Assembly (NCBI GenBank): GCA_008828725.1
Contig: MEHQ01002596.1
Coordinates: 310,001 to 374,000 of the forward strand
DNA: 64,000 bases
Direction: 5' to 3'
From: Saccharina japonica
Lineage: Eukaryota > Sar > Phaeophyceae > Laminariales > Laminariaceae
In this document: piece by piece, positions 43,901 to 55,900 of the stretch
How the letters are laid out: every line of letters begins with the position of its first letter
Position numbering within the stretch: position 1 is the stretch's first letter
Notes under the pieces: generated by a model
Databases searched by the model: none
Told to the model about the DNA's origin: nothing
The model's input: only the letters and a program-made list of their open reading frames with translations
Translations under genes and position numbers: made by a program

Positions 43901-46900
43901 CTCGTAGCCCACCGACTATGGAAAATTCTCGATGAAAAACTCAGACTTTCCGCCGTCGCTCAGGCTTCTCGGCTTACCAACCGAAGATTTGCCAGAGAAT
44001 ATGGTGCTCTTGCGCTCTCGCATCTGCTTGCACGCCCCCTGACTTGGTTATTGACCACCACGCCGTGACATACCTCGCACACTTAGTTAGCGGCGAAGCG
44101 GCTAGCACTATACACCAAGTACAGCGTGAGATGTTAGAGTGGCGCACAGACAAAGATCCGGCACAACTTGGCACGGATGACGGAACAATTGAAGTCAGAG
44201 CTCCCCGCAATTGGAGTGAGTGGGTGGATGCCTTCACGAACTTGTTAAACCCTGTTAACCGTATCGTGCTGCTCGCCCGCACTGTCTCTAGGCTACAGCA
44301 GGGCAGTCGCGAATCCGTCGACTCTTACGGACTACGCGTGACTCACGCATACGCGCACCTACTTGCCGAAGCCAAACACATAGCCCCCACCAACGTCTCG
44401 CCGTACAAACACGCGTGGCAAACATCACTCATGGCTAATCTCGAGGCCGGTTTAACCCCCCACGTACTTCTTGAACTCATTCGCGAAGACCCTTTTCTCA
44501 CGTATCAAGCCTCACGTACCCGGGCCAAACAGCATGAGACAAATGCCCTTCGCGCAGCCCCCACTGCCCCTACCGACAACGTACGCATCGGCCGTGACTG
44601 GCACATCCCCTGGCCCTGACCGACAGCGTATCACATCAATCGCCAATGTCGAAAAGGCCATCGTGTCAAAACTGACGGCGGTGCGTGGTCGTGGGAAAAA
44701 CGTGACGTTCGACACGACCTCTTACGGCCCCTCCGACAAACGGGGCAGGTCGCCGAGTGGCGACGCTGGGAAGAGCCGCAAATTCAAGGTATCGTCGGAT
44801 AAGTAGATTAGTGTAATTATCCTATGTGCCGCACCGCGACTCGCACTTGCGGTCAGACTGTAGGCTGGCCAAGGCGCACGAGCGCGAGGGGATCGTAGTC
44901 ACGAACAAAACGTGAGGGGGCCCGCGCCGGTTGCCTCAAACCGGTTCGGGGAGTAGGCATACTAGGATCCCCAAACCCGCGGTAGAAACGACATCACGAT
45001 CAGCTAGCGTAGCCGTGGCAAGTGCCGGTGGACCTAGTAGTAAGAGGAAGTATAGGCGTAGCCGAACAAAGGGCACCACCCCTCTGGCGAGCATTCGTGT
45101 GCATGCAGACAACCAGTCGAATACTGTAACAGACTTAGAAACAAAGCAGCAGGTTCCGAGTGTTCTAGCAGTACCGCGTGGAGTTGGACCAGCCGTAGCA
45201 ACAGCAAGCAGAGTCGAAAAGAGTAGTCAGCGTCAGAATGATACGTTTTCACCTTCCGTGGTACCACAAGATTTGTATGTTTCTGCTGCGTCCTGCAAAC
45301 TAAACGATAAAATTAAACATCAAGATTTTTTATCATGCATCGCTCACCGGGAAACGCATTTCGATGCTTTCCACGCGTCCGCCATGAGTGGATATCCCAG
45401 ATATCCCACAGCTCTCAACTCGACGTCAACGCGCGTACGAGTAAACACCAGAGTCAATGATTATCCGACGCACAATGTCACGATCGACACCGCGACCGAT
45501 ATACCATATCTGTTCACTTTGTACAGACACATCCCACAATGAAAGACACTGGAATTTTTGCAGTGCCCCCGGGAACGATCAACCTTAGCAGTGCTGATGG
45601 GTCGCCTCTAAACAAATAAGGATACGTTCGCTTTCAACTCACACTAGGAGATATTACCCTACCAGTCGAAGTGCTCGTATTGCCCTCTTTAGGGCCAGAC
45701 ATTATGCTACTCCATAACACCATCATGGGCGCCTTCGGAGGCGTCCTCGACTGGAGTACAGAGTACTTGTCATTCAAAACCTCTCAAGTGACGATCAGAG
45801 CATCTCATCGTAGAGTATACTTTACAGCACACCCCGAGAATACTGCGACAGCTCAGTGCTCCGTGGTCACAGTTAACACCAGTATAGAGTCGGTACCAGT
45901 CTTTTGTCGACACAAACGCTGCATCCCCCCTCAGAGTGAGATGGAAGTATGTACGTAGTTTTTAGTTGTTTGGTGTAACTACGTACTGTCACATTTTCCA
46001 AAGTTGCATTGTTGTTGTCTGGGGTTAAGGTAGAGGTTTTCACTTGTCGTCGGGATGAGTTTCCTCTTAATATTGATGTGTTTTGGACTTGAGGTTGTAT
46101 GAGTCTTGATTTGAGGATACGGTGTTCGAGTTACAGATTTGAGTTTGAGTTTCTGAGTTTGGTATGAGTTCATTATGATCTTGCGATGTATCGACCCTGT
46201 GATGTCGTGCCTTCTCATACACCGAGCAGGGGGGGAATTATTATGGTTGCCTATAATGAGCAGGGGGGATGTTGGTTGTACTTAGTAACACAACGCATAA
46301 GATCCATCGTATGGTAGGAGTTCCACATGCTTGATAGGAATTCTTGTAGTGGGATTTGGGACTGCGGGATGTTTTATGAACTGCTCGATGCCACTCGATG
46401 TTCTGACCGAGGCAGCTCGACAGCTATGGGAACAATGCAAAAATATAGCTTCCGTGTTACTGCTGTCTTGAGCCACCACGACGCCTGCCTGTGTCAAATG
46501 CGTGTACACCTTTAAAGATCGATCAACAGCAGGATACCTTACTACGTTTCGTACGCACTAGATGAAAGGTGATCCTTTGGAACGATATCCCACCAAGTAA
46601 CTTGTTGGCTAAGGTAACGTGGTTCATAACAAGCTTACCACACGTGTGACTGAGGTAGCGTGCGTATGAGTGCAAGTTACAGTACAATATTATTGTACGG
46701 TAAGCAGGAGAAGTTGAGGAGGAGTGACCCCTTTGTGCACTCTTCACACCCGCGTCTGAACTTTCTGCAGTTATTCTTACCGTAGGCGTTTAATGGCGCA
46801 ACGAACGCCAGTTTCAACAAATACATTAAATCTTTAAGCATCATCAGTGCTGCTCGCGCTCGTCTCACAACGACTCTGTGTTAGCTTCCGAAGACCGTCA

Positions 46901-49900
46901 TTGGTCAGTATTGATTGTGCTCGTACTCGATACAGCAGTTACGATGGCGTTACATATATTGGGGAGATCATATACTTGGCGAGGCTTTATTGAGGTAGAA
47001 ATGAGTGCCTGGTTTCTCCCCCCTGCCTTGACTTGCGCGACTCCGCTACGAGCTCTACCTGCGAGGTCCGATAATATATAGGCACTTAACTACGTGGTTT
47101 ATGTCTACATGAGGAGCGCTCCAGCTCGCTGACCCTGCCCGCCTGTGCTAGGCCCCGTCATGCGCCCGAGGTCGTATCAATACGCTATAGCGGGTCATTG
47201 TCGCTTATGATCTCGGGTTGCTTGGGGTATCAGGCAGTGCGAGCGTGGCTTTCCACATCGAGATGGATGCCGCGGAGTTTGAAAGGCGGAAGACGGTGCA
47301 GCTGGTGGGAGTTGTCGACAAGCTGTATGCCGAGCGCTTCGTTCTGGTTGAACGCATCGTTAACTATGAAGCTTGGGCTGCGCGTACTGGACGGGTTGCC
47401 GTGCTTGCGAACGAGAGGGCTCGTCTCACTGAGGTGGATTTTCGGATCAACTCGGCTCAGAACCAGTTCAAGTGGCGACAGCAAGTAATCCATCCGATAT
47501 GGTCGCAGCAACAGCGTACCGCCTTTGCCAAACGTGAACCGGCGCTGGTGGAGCCGCTTGCTGCTCGAGGCACGAGCAACGTAGGCGAGCAGCGGCAGCA
47601 GCAGCAACCGGAGCAGCAGCTGCCGCAGCGACAGCAACAGCAGCAGCCGCAGCAACCGGAGCCACAGCAGCCGCAGCAGCTGCAGCTGGGAGAGCTTCGC
47701 GAGAAGATGGAGGAGATGAGGAGAGAGTTAGCAGCAGAGAAGCTGGCAGCCCTTCGGAGGAAGATGATAGCGAAGCTGCGTGCCCCGTCGAGCGAGACCC
47801 AGCGCGCTGATTCAGAGAGGACAACGGCGGAGGAGAGGAGGAAAGCAGCTGGGACATCAGTGCGGCAAGAGCAGGAGGCTCGAGTGGGCACGTTGGCCAC
47901 TGCTGTAAACCATACCCGCTCTACGCCCACCCCCGAAGTTGATGAGGAAGCGACGAGAGGAGAAAAAGGAGAAGATATGGGTGACGAGGACAGAGAAGAA
48001 GAACAAGCTGAGGAGCTTAGTGGAGTACAGACCTCTCCGAGCGGCAGCAGTGCACAGGATGGGCAGAAGGCCCTTCCGCAGCCGCTTCCGATTGAGAGAA
48101 GCCCCTTTGAGCCGGTTTGTTGGGTGAGCCCGGGCGCGCAAGAGCAGGTGGCTCCGTTTGCGCGCCACGTTGAAACCCACCCCACGGTAACGAGAGAGAT
48201 AACGTCGCACGCGAGGGAGAAAGAGGTCGGAGAGATGGTTTTATGTACGAGTGGAAGGGAGTCTCTGGAGGAGGAGCATAGAGTAGGAGATGGAGAGGAC
48301 GGCGTTGGGATGGGCGGGGAGCAGGAACATCAGCCGTTGCCACCGCCGCTGCCGCCACCGCAGCCCCTACCGCCGCCTCCGCCACCGACACTCGCGGTTG
48401 GCACGCGTGCAGACCTCGAGGCGGAGCAGCACGCCCTGGTAGTGGCGAGCCGCTTGGTACTGGCACACGGAGCCCTGTTATCATACGAACAACGGAAGGA
48501 GGAGGAAGAGGAGGAGAAATAAGAGAAGGAGGAGCAGCAGCAGCAGTAGCAGCAGCAGCAGGGGAGCAAAGAGGGGCGGGGCGGCGGCAAACAGCACCAC
48601 CTACAGCAAGGTTGTGTTTGGACCAGCATGGAAGCTGGGCCGAGGTGGCGCCTGGGCGGTGGGGTCATCCCCCCGTTCAGCCCTGATTGAGGTATACGCT
48701 TTGTTTGTGCTGCTTGATTGATTGCCTTTTTCTTGCTTTTGCTTTTGCTGTTCAGGTATATTAATAGTAGGTGTGTCGTAGGTTAGGCTTGTTTGGACCA
48801 CCTATTATTATACTGAATACGAGTAGTTGGTTCTGTTGTCTTGCGTTTTTTACGCGGGATGATAGACTACGTACTTGGATTGGGGCTTGGGGGAGGATGA
48901 TATATGATGCACGCATGATAGGATTGAGTACGCACTTGACGAGCCGACATTATGTTTCGGTTGTTGTGTGCTTTGCTCTGACGCCGTGCTCGCTTCTTCT
49001 TGAATGCTGCGCTGAGTGCTGTCGTACTGCAGCACTTCTGAACTGCTGTTTGATAGCGTGCATAGTACACAAATACTAGTATTATATCGAAGCCAGCAGG
49101 GCAACGTACATGAAACATGCTCAGATGGTGTACTGCTATATCTGCCTTGAGACTATACTGCTGTACCCGTCTTGACACACTATACTGCTGTTAGTATACC
49201 AGGAATAAGCGCGCGGTGCTTTTCGTCAGTTGTGAGCGTGCGGTTATATACGTATATACGTACCCTGGTACCAGAGAAGAGCAGTATCAGATACTTGCAA
49301 GTGGACGTACTTGTTTTGAGCTTGAAATAAATGACGCAGGAGTAGAAATAAATGCCCCCGCTCCCCCTCTCTCTCCTTCCCTCCGTACCCCAAAGATTTG
49401 GGTTGCCACGTAGAGATTGGTGATAGTTGGTTCATGAGTAGTAGGATAGGGGAGCTGCAGAAAACCAAAGACTGCTGTCTGCTTGCTTTTTGTGTGCCTG
49501 ATGAAAACGGTAGTGCTCTTTTTATGCGCGGAGGGTTTTTCTATGCGTGAAAATCGTATACACCCCTATGCATACGTATAAGACACTGCGTTATACCAGG
49601 TATGTATACAAAGCAACTGCGAACGTACTACTGCTCAGATAATGTTATCATGGTTGGTACGGTGTTGGAAAATTCTGGGGCGTTGTGATATGATATGGAT
49701 AAGCGATGGAATGGATGGAGTATTGATACAGAGTAAAATATGTTTTTGGGCGATTCAGAATGACTGCTGTATGTGTGCTCTTCCGCCCTCCCTCCCTCCC
49801 TCCGTAGCGAATCAGTTATAGGTACGAGATGTTTCTGATCATTTATTTATGTAGCACGCATGCTATGTAAGTACTTAAAGCAGGAGGAGTATAAGCGGGG

Positions 49901-52900
49901 TGTATGTGCTTTAACCACGTAATCATAGCAGTTTCTGTGCTCTTTGTTGGCGATGTGAAATATGCTCATGCACCTGTCTGACAACGGCATTCGAATCTTG
50001 ATAAATACATGAATGGGTTTTGTCTTTCCGCGCACTACTATTGGTTGGTTAACACCCTGTTCTTAAGTCATTGTTGCTTGGTGATAAAATAACAGCTTCG
50101 AAGCTTGTCATGCACCCGGGTTTCCACCCTCTGTCATGCATCACTTTCCTTGTGTGAAAAATTGCTCGAAGGTTCTTGAATATACCAGCAGCTCGTGGCA
50201 AGGGGAGATCACGTTTCCCCGATGATAAGTTGGCATAATAATTACTGCTGTAAGCTTGAAACCATAGCACGCGGTCGGATACATTATATTTGCGTATGAA
50301 CTGAGGATTTGAGATTTATTATTTTAGGGTTATTTAGAGTCAATCTCAATGGCGATACCGTCTCTGGCTGTCTGGCCTGGGCGGCTTTTCTGGTAGTTCG
50401 GAAAATACATTAATTGACTGGTTGACCGACTGAAATGAGGATCTGAGATTTATTATTTCGGTTTTAGAGTCGATCTCAATGGTGATACCGTCTCTGGCTG
50501 TCTGGTCTGGGCGGCTTTTCTGATAGTTCAGAAAATACATTGATTGACTGGTTGACTGATTGAACGAGGATTCGAGAATAAAGGATTTTGATTGAGGGTT
50601 TGATTGGGCTGGTGGGGTTAAGGTTGGGTTGTGGTTTGTTACTAATGGTTTTCGGGAATTGAAAATTCTGCCCGTTTACTGATTAGAATAGTGGATACTG
50701 CTGTGCGGATATACTGCTTTTGGTCGAATAGTGATCGGGAGCTGTATTGTTGATTGTCAGGGAAATATTCAATGATAATAACGGCTGGCCTGGTAGTTTC
50801 GAGAATACATTGTACGGTATTGAGATTTGTATTGAGGATCTTTCAGGTTTTGAGATTCTTGCAACGTGCAGTAAATTTGACGTTAGTACTACTGGATAAA
50901 CCTGTATCGACCTATTGACACCGAGCTGATGGCCGTCTGATTATCGAGGCCACATGCCCTAGTTTCGGCAGCTGAGTGTCTTGAACGATTGTTGAAGTTT
51001 GAGCCAGTATGGTTTAGATTTTGTTATTTGAACTTGAATTAATTTCCTTGCATCTCTGGTATTCAGTACTTTGAATTTGCTTGAGTTTTTAGGAAATTGT
51101 GGTCCACTTTCGGTACGTGAATTTGGAATGCGTGATATCGATTCGGAATGATGATTTGTGTTTTCGGGACAGCTATGAGGTGCGACCATGCTATGATATT
51201 GTGATGCTTTATTGCCATACTGTTCACCATGCAGGGAGGATATTAGTTGATGAGACTGCTGTACACCTGTTCAGTGTGCATACTGCGGATGTGTGGTGTC
51301 GCACAGTATGGATTACAAAGCAGGGAGGATATCGATTGTGCTTGTACTCGATACAGCAGTTACGATGACGGTTACATATATTGGGGAGTTCATATACTTG
51401 GCGAGGCTTTATTGAGGTAGAAATGAGTGCCTGGTTTCTCCCCCCTGACTTGACTTGCGCGACTCCGCTTCGAGCTCTACCTGCGAGATCCGATAATATA
51501 TAGGCACTTAACTACGTGGTTTATGTCTACATGAGGAGCTTTTCAGCTCGCTGACCCTACCCGCCTGTGCTAGGCCCCGTCATGCGCCCGAGGTCGTATC
51601 AATAGTCAGCCATCTGAGTGTGCACTGATTATATTTTAACAGAGGACACGACGCGCAAATAGGAGAAACGACAGAGAGCCCCAACAGGATTCGAGGGGGA
51701 TCAAACCACGCGCTCGTAAATACACACATTTCAGGCGCAAGGCGGATGAGAGTGATAGACCCGAAATACGACGGGAGGCATGCCTGGAGGAGGACCGGTC
51801 TACATGTGAAGATTATCACCGGCTCATCATTTTTGTCCTCGGATCACATGAGTGCCCTGCTTTGGGCGTGCGGCCTGCCCCATGCTCGCTTTGTAGGTAA
51901 ACCAAACACGTTTTTTTGTTTAGTCGTGCTGCAGGATTTGAACTTCTGTCGCTTGTCGACGCTATTCCTATTGCGCTTACTAAGGCCAGTCAAGCAGTTG
52001 TAATACGTTCTCCGCTCTGTTGTGTTGACGAGGGACGGTCTCCTTTTTTTAATCGGTACTTGAAGAAAAGGGTTTCTAACGTGGAGAATTCAACTGCCGC
52101 CACTGCCTACACCGTCGAGCCTTGAATTATACTGGGGGCAGTATAGCGTATTCAGGCAATGGCGAAACAGCCGCACAGACAGCTCAATAGTCTATGTAAC
52201 GACCGGCGGAGGGTGTGTTACATAAAATTATAATCAGTTTTAATTATACTGTACTCCAGTAATTTCAAGACATTTAGCTACTGTAGTTCCAACTTTCGGG
52301 GCACACGCTCTCAACATGCTGAATGATATCACCATAATACTGACCTCAACATAGTGAACTCAACATACCGATGTCAACTTACACAAGCTGAAAGTGAAGC
52401 TGCCATCCACACAAATAAAGTATCACCAGTTCACGCTGAAGATAAGCACGTACATTGTGTAGAACGACGTTGGGCCCTAGCATCCCCGAGCCATTGAGCA
52501 GCTGTAGCGCAGTGAACGTTGGATTGGTCAACTGTGGTGGCGCGAAAGTCAAGACGGTGACGTCAGACCAGGCCTTGCTCGCGATAACATCCAGGAAGAA
52601 CTGCAGCGGGGGCTTCATCCATCACGATAATAAAGCACAGTCACGCAAGAGGGTGGTGTCAGGGATAGACACAGCACGAGCTGATCCAGCTGTAATCACG
52701 AGGCGGTACTTGCCGGCGCTTTCCCAACTCAGTTTTGAGATTTTTCATCTGAACACATGTCTGGACCTTCCCCAGAGCAAACCGAAACGATTACGTCGTA
52801 CCTGTGGCATACCCTATTTATTCAGGGATGGGGAACTTACGGCCATTTCCAGAAAATTCCCGACATCACGGCAACAAGCACCACGAAAAACGAAGTCGAA

Positions 52901-55900
52901 ACAGACCAATGCCACAGAGCATTGCGAATCGTGTGTGAAAGCGTAATCAGACAAACAACCGATAAATTGAGTTGGGAAATCAGTTTTTTGTGTCGCTCAT
53001 CGCAATATCGTAACGTTGTATAGCGGATAGTATGCACGTCATATTTATGGATACACAATGAATTAGGGGATAGTGAGGATATCGATCGTTTCGACATGCC
53101 TCAAGGAATGCCCACACCGATAATCAGCGTCATCAACCGTGTGGACTTTTCAGACTTTCGTTTAGACTTCGTTACCGAGATATCGAGGGTTTACTTGATA
53201 TGTCTTTTCTCAACGAAAACAGCTCAGATTCGAAACATTCTACCGTCTGAAAATAAATGCGCTGCAAGCTCAAGAACACTATTGTAAAAGTTTGAGTCCA
53301 AATATTTCACAACGAGTGCGCTAACGCCGATCGAATGAAAATCTGTTTTACTGCTAAGCCAGATCGTAGGGCATAATACAGAACTTACTTATTCGCAAGG
53401 GTACGTATTTTTCGGTAGTGGTAATCTACCTGAAATGAATACAGGTCGTATTAGGGCTCGAGGTAATATTGTAATAAATTGTTTCCTTTCCTTTCCTTTC
53501 CTTTGGAGGAAATTCACCAGGTTCCCGATCCCCGGGCACAAACCGCCTCCATGAAGAATGGAAAACAACGTCTTGTTTTTTAAATGCGGCAAGCGGTAAG
53601 GCTGCGCAGCAGCACGCTAGGCCCCCACAGACAACCGAGGGCTGCGCCACACGTAGGATACAACAGCTGTATATCGGTGGGACAGAGTTGCATAATATTT
53701 TGGCATTCAGGAGTGCCACCGTCGCGGGTTTATCCTCGACCGGGCACTCTCCACATTCAAATGGAGCATGTGAATACGGCGCCGATAGAGCTGCGACGTT
53801 GGGATTTCGTTGAGTTGTTCATGTTTGCAGTCGCGGACGAGGTCGCGATCGCTGCTCACTTATGCAGCAGCCGACTGCTGCGTGTGGCTTCTCATTTCCT
53901 GCTTTGAAATTTGTATTACTGACTTCCCTCGCAACCCATTCCAAGTGTATTCGTGGGTACATCAGACAACATTATCAGCACACTCCAGCAGTAGTAGTGT
54001 TTTTTGCAACATTCGGTGGTCGGCTGCAGGACGAAACCAACGAGGGAGTGAACAAGAAAAAATATCAACTGAAACCGATGGAGATTACTCAGATACGTAC
54101 TCGTATTGCGCCACTGCTACTGCTGTAAATAGTCAAGCTGACGGAAGATGACTGATCAGAGGCCTGAACGAATCGCCAACTTGTGGTTAATGTAGTACAA
54201 CAGTGGGCCACCCGGGGATGATCATTTGTGCCCCTCCCCCCTCTATCCTTATAATATAATACGCTTCGGTAGTGATGGTGATGATGACGCCCGAATAACT
54301 CTTCACGACTATGCCGGCTTCGGTATGCCCCGCGGGAGACCGGCTCTACCGCGCGCCACCCGACCCCGATCGGCACCTCACCCGTGTCCGGCCCGTCCCA
54401 CGCGTCAACCCTCGGCAACCCCACCGAGAGAACGGGCGCCGGTGCCGAACTCGGCAAGCGGGGGGGCGGGCCTCCCGGGGACTCCTCGCTCCTTCTCCTG
54501 CTGGAAAGGGGCGGATCCGCGGGAAGGTAGGGGTTCCCAGCGCATTCGGAGGGCTTTCCCGCGCGGGGTCTAACACCTACACTAAAATCAAGTCAACACA
54601 ACCGCACTAATTTCAGGATATATTATCTCCACACTAATTTCGAGTATTTTTTTTCCACACTAAAATCAAGATATTTTTCTCAAGAGTCCCCCAAAAGGGA
54701 AAATATGGATCTCCAGAACTTTGGTCAAAATCGAAATCGCCCTAAAACTGCGCGAGTTAGCGGTTTTTGCACTAGTTTCAAGACAAAAAAGCCCAGACGT
54801 ACAAAACTAGACCAAAAAAAGGAAAAAATAAAGGGCCACTGCTGTTAGTACGTCCTAAACAAGGGCTCCTCATCAATGCCGGCGTTGTTCTCTGTCCGCT
54901 CTACGTACGTACGTGCTGCTACTTAGATTTAGAGTTGGAGTTGGAAACGACTCCTCCTGCACCCTGGAGTCGTTTCCAGGGTGCCCCTCATTTTTGTGCC
55001 TCGCGTACACATGGAAAGTCAACCATCTTATCGTTTACAGCACGTGCTAAGCACCCCTCGATAGACAGCCTAGCTATGATAGCGACGCATACTTCGGGAC
55101 GTGTTCTGATCTAAAACAAATGGCTTCGACAAAGGGGGTCTAGGGCGGGGCACGGAGGAGGTCGAAAATCCACTCGTGGGGGCGTGGGGATTCGGGGCAT
55201 AAGCGGTATACACAAAAATGAGGGGCACCCCGGAAACGACTCCTCCTGCACCTACAGGTAAAATCTCGGCCGACGAATCCTGGATACGCATTGTTTATCT
55301 ACCAAACCTCATGTCGAGCCTGAACACGTACATTCCCATGCAATGTGGTCAACACGCGTCACTTACGTATCTCACGCGCGCTACATAGCGGAAAGTGTTT
55401 CTAGCCTAAACAGTTCCGACGGATGTGGGTTGCTAAACTAAAACAGTACCCAAACAATGGGATCAACGACATCATCGGGTAGTACCCGATGCTGTCGTTG
55501 GTCCCATTCGTTGGTCCCATTTCTGTTTTACAACGTACTTCGTAAATTGTCAACGATATGACAGGCCGTTCGTGTTTTCTCTAAAAGCAGGTTGCAGGCA
55601 AGATACAGAGCCCTTGAAATGAGTGTCATAACCTCACCAGAATAGGCGCGTTACGTACCTCTACCGTGGCACACGTAATCCCATTTCATGATGCAGCGCG
55701 GCAGCCTTATGCGGGCCATACTGGGGGCAAATATCATAACCCGTATACCGGTATACATGTTCGGAAGGGTTTCGCCCCGCGCCAATACGTACACGCCCTA
55801 CCACATACTCCACCCAGTCAGTTTTCGCAACTCCCCGGTCCGTATGCCTGTACGACGCATGCGGCAGCTACTAGAAATGGCAAGAGGATGACAATGCAGC

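Larger units (their letters stand above)
46909..51604 (+). mobile_element. LTR element B: gag-only, non-autonomous, plus strand
   Basis: Complete 4.70-kb element. LTRs 46909-47182 and 51330-51604 begin TATTGAT (TATCGAT in the 3' copy) and end ATCAATA, so the ends are inverted copies of each other. An exact 5-bp TSD, GTCAG, flanks it (46904-46908 and 51605-51609). The same purine tract as in element A, AAAGCAGGGAGGA (51317-51329), precedes the 3' LTR, and CGCTATAGCG follows the 5' LTR. The interior has the Gln/Glu/Pro-rich ORF and about 2.6 kb without coding, including the doubled block also seen in A. No pol is seen. It lies in intron 7 of the glycosyltransferase, antisense to it. Confidence 0.87.

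Noticed and set aside
12185..48690. Nuclear genetic code with TAA/TAG as Gln
   Set aside because: The ankyrin, RT and glycosyltransferase frames use only CAG/CAA for Gln, and the ankyrin and glycosyltransferase frames end in TAG in sensible places; CAG-to-TAG mutation in transposons is simpler.
51935..52005. Reverse-strand tRNA-like words (GGATTTGAAC; GCGCTTACTAAGG)
   Set aside because: The two ends do not pair as an acceptor stem.
52455..53023. Plus-strand ORFs of 88-163 codons
   Set aside because: The left part is antisense to exon 7; no motif; neighbouring frames switch without support.
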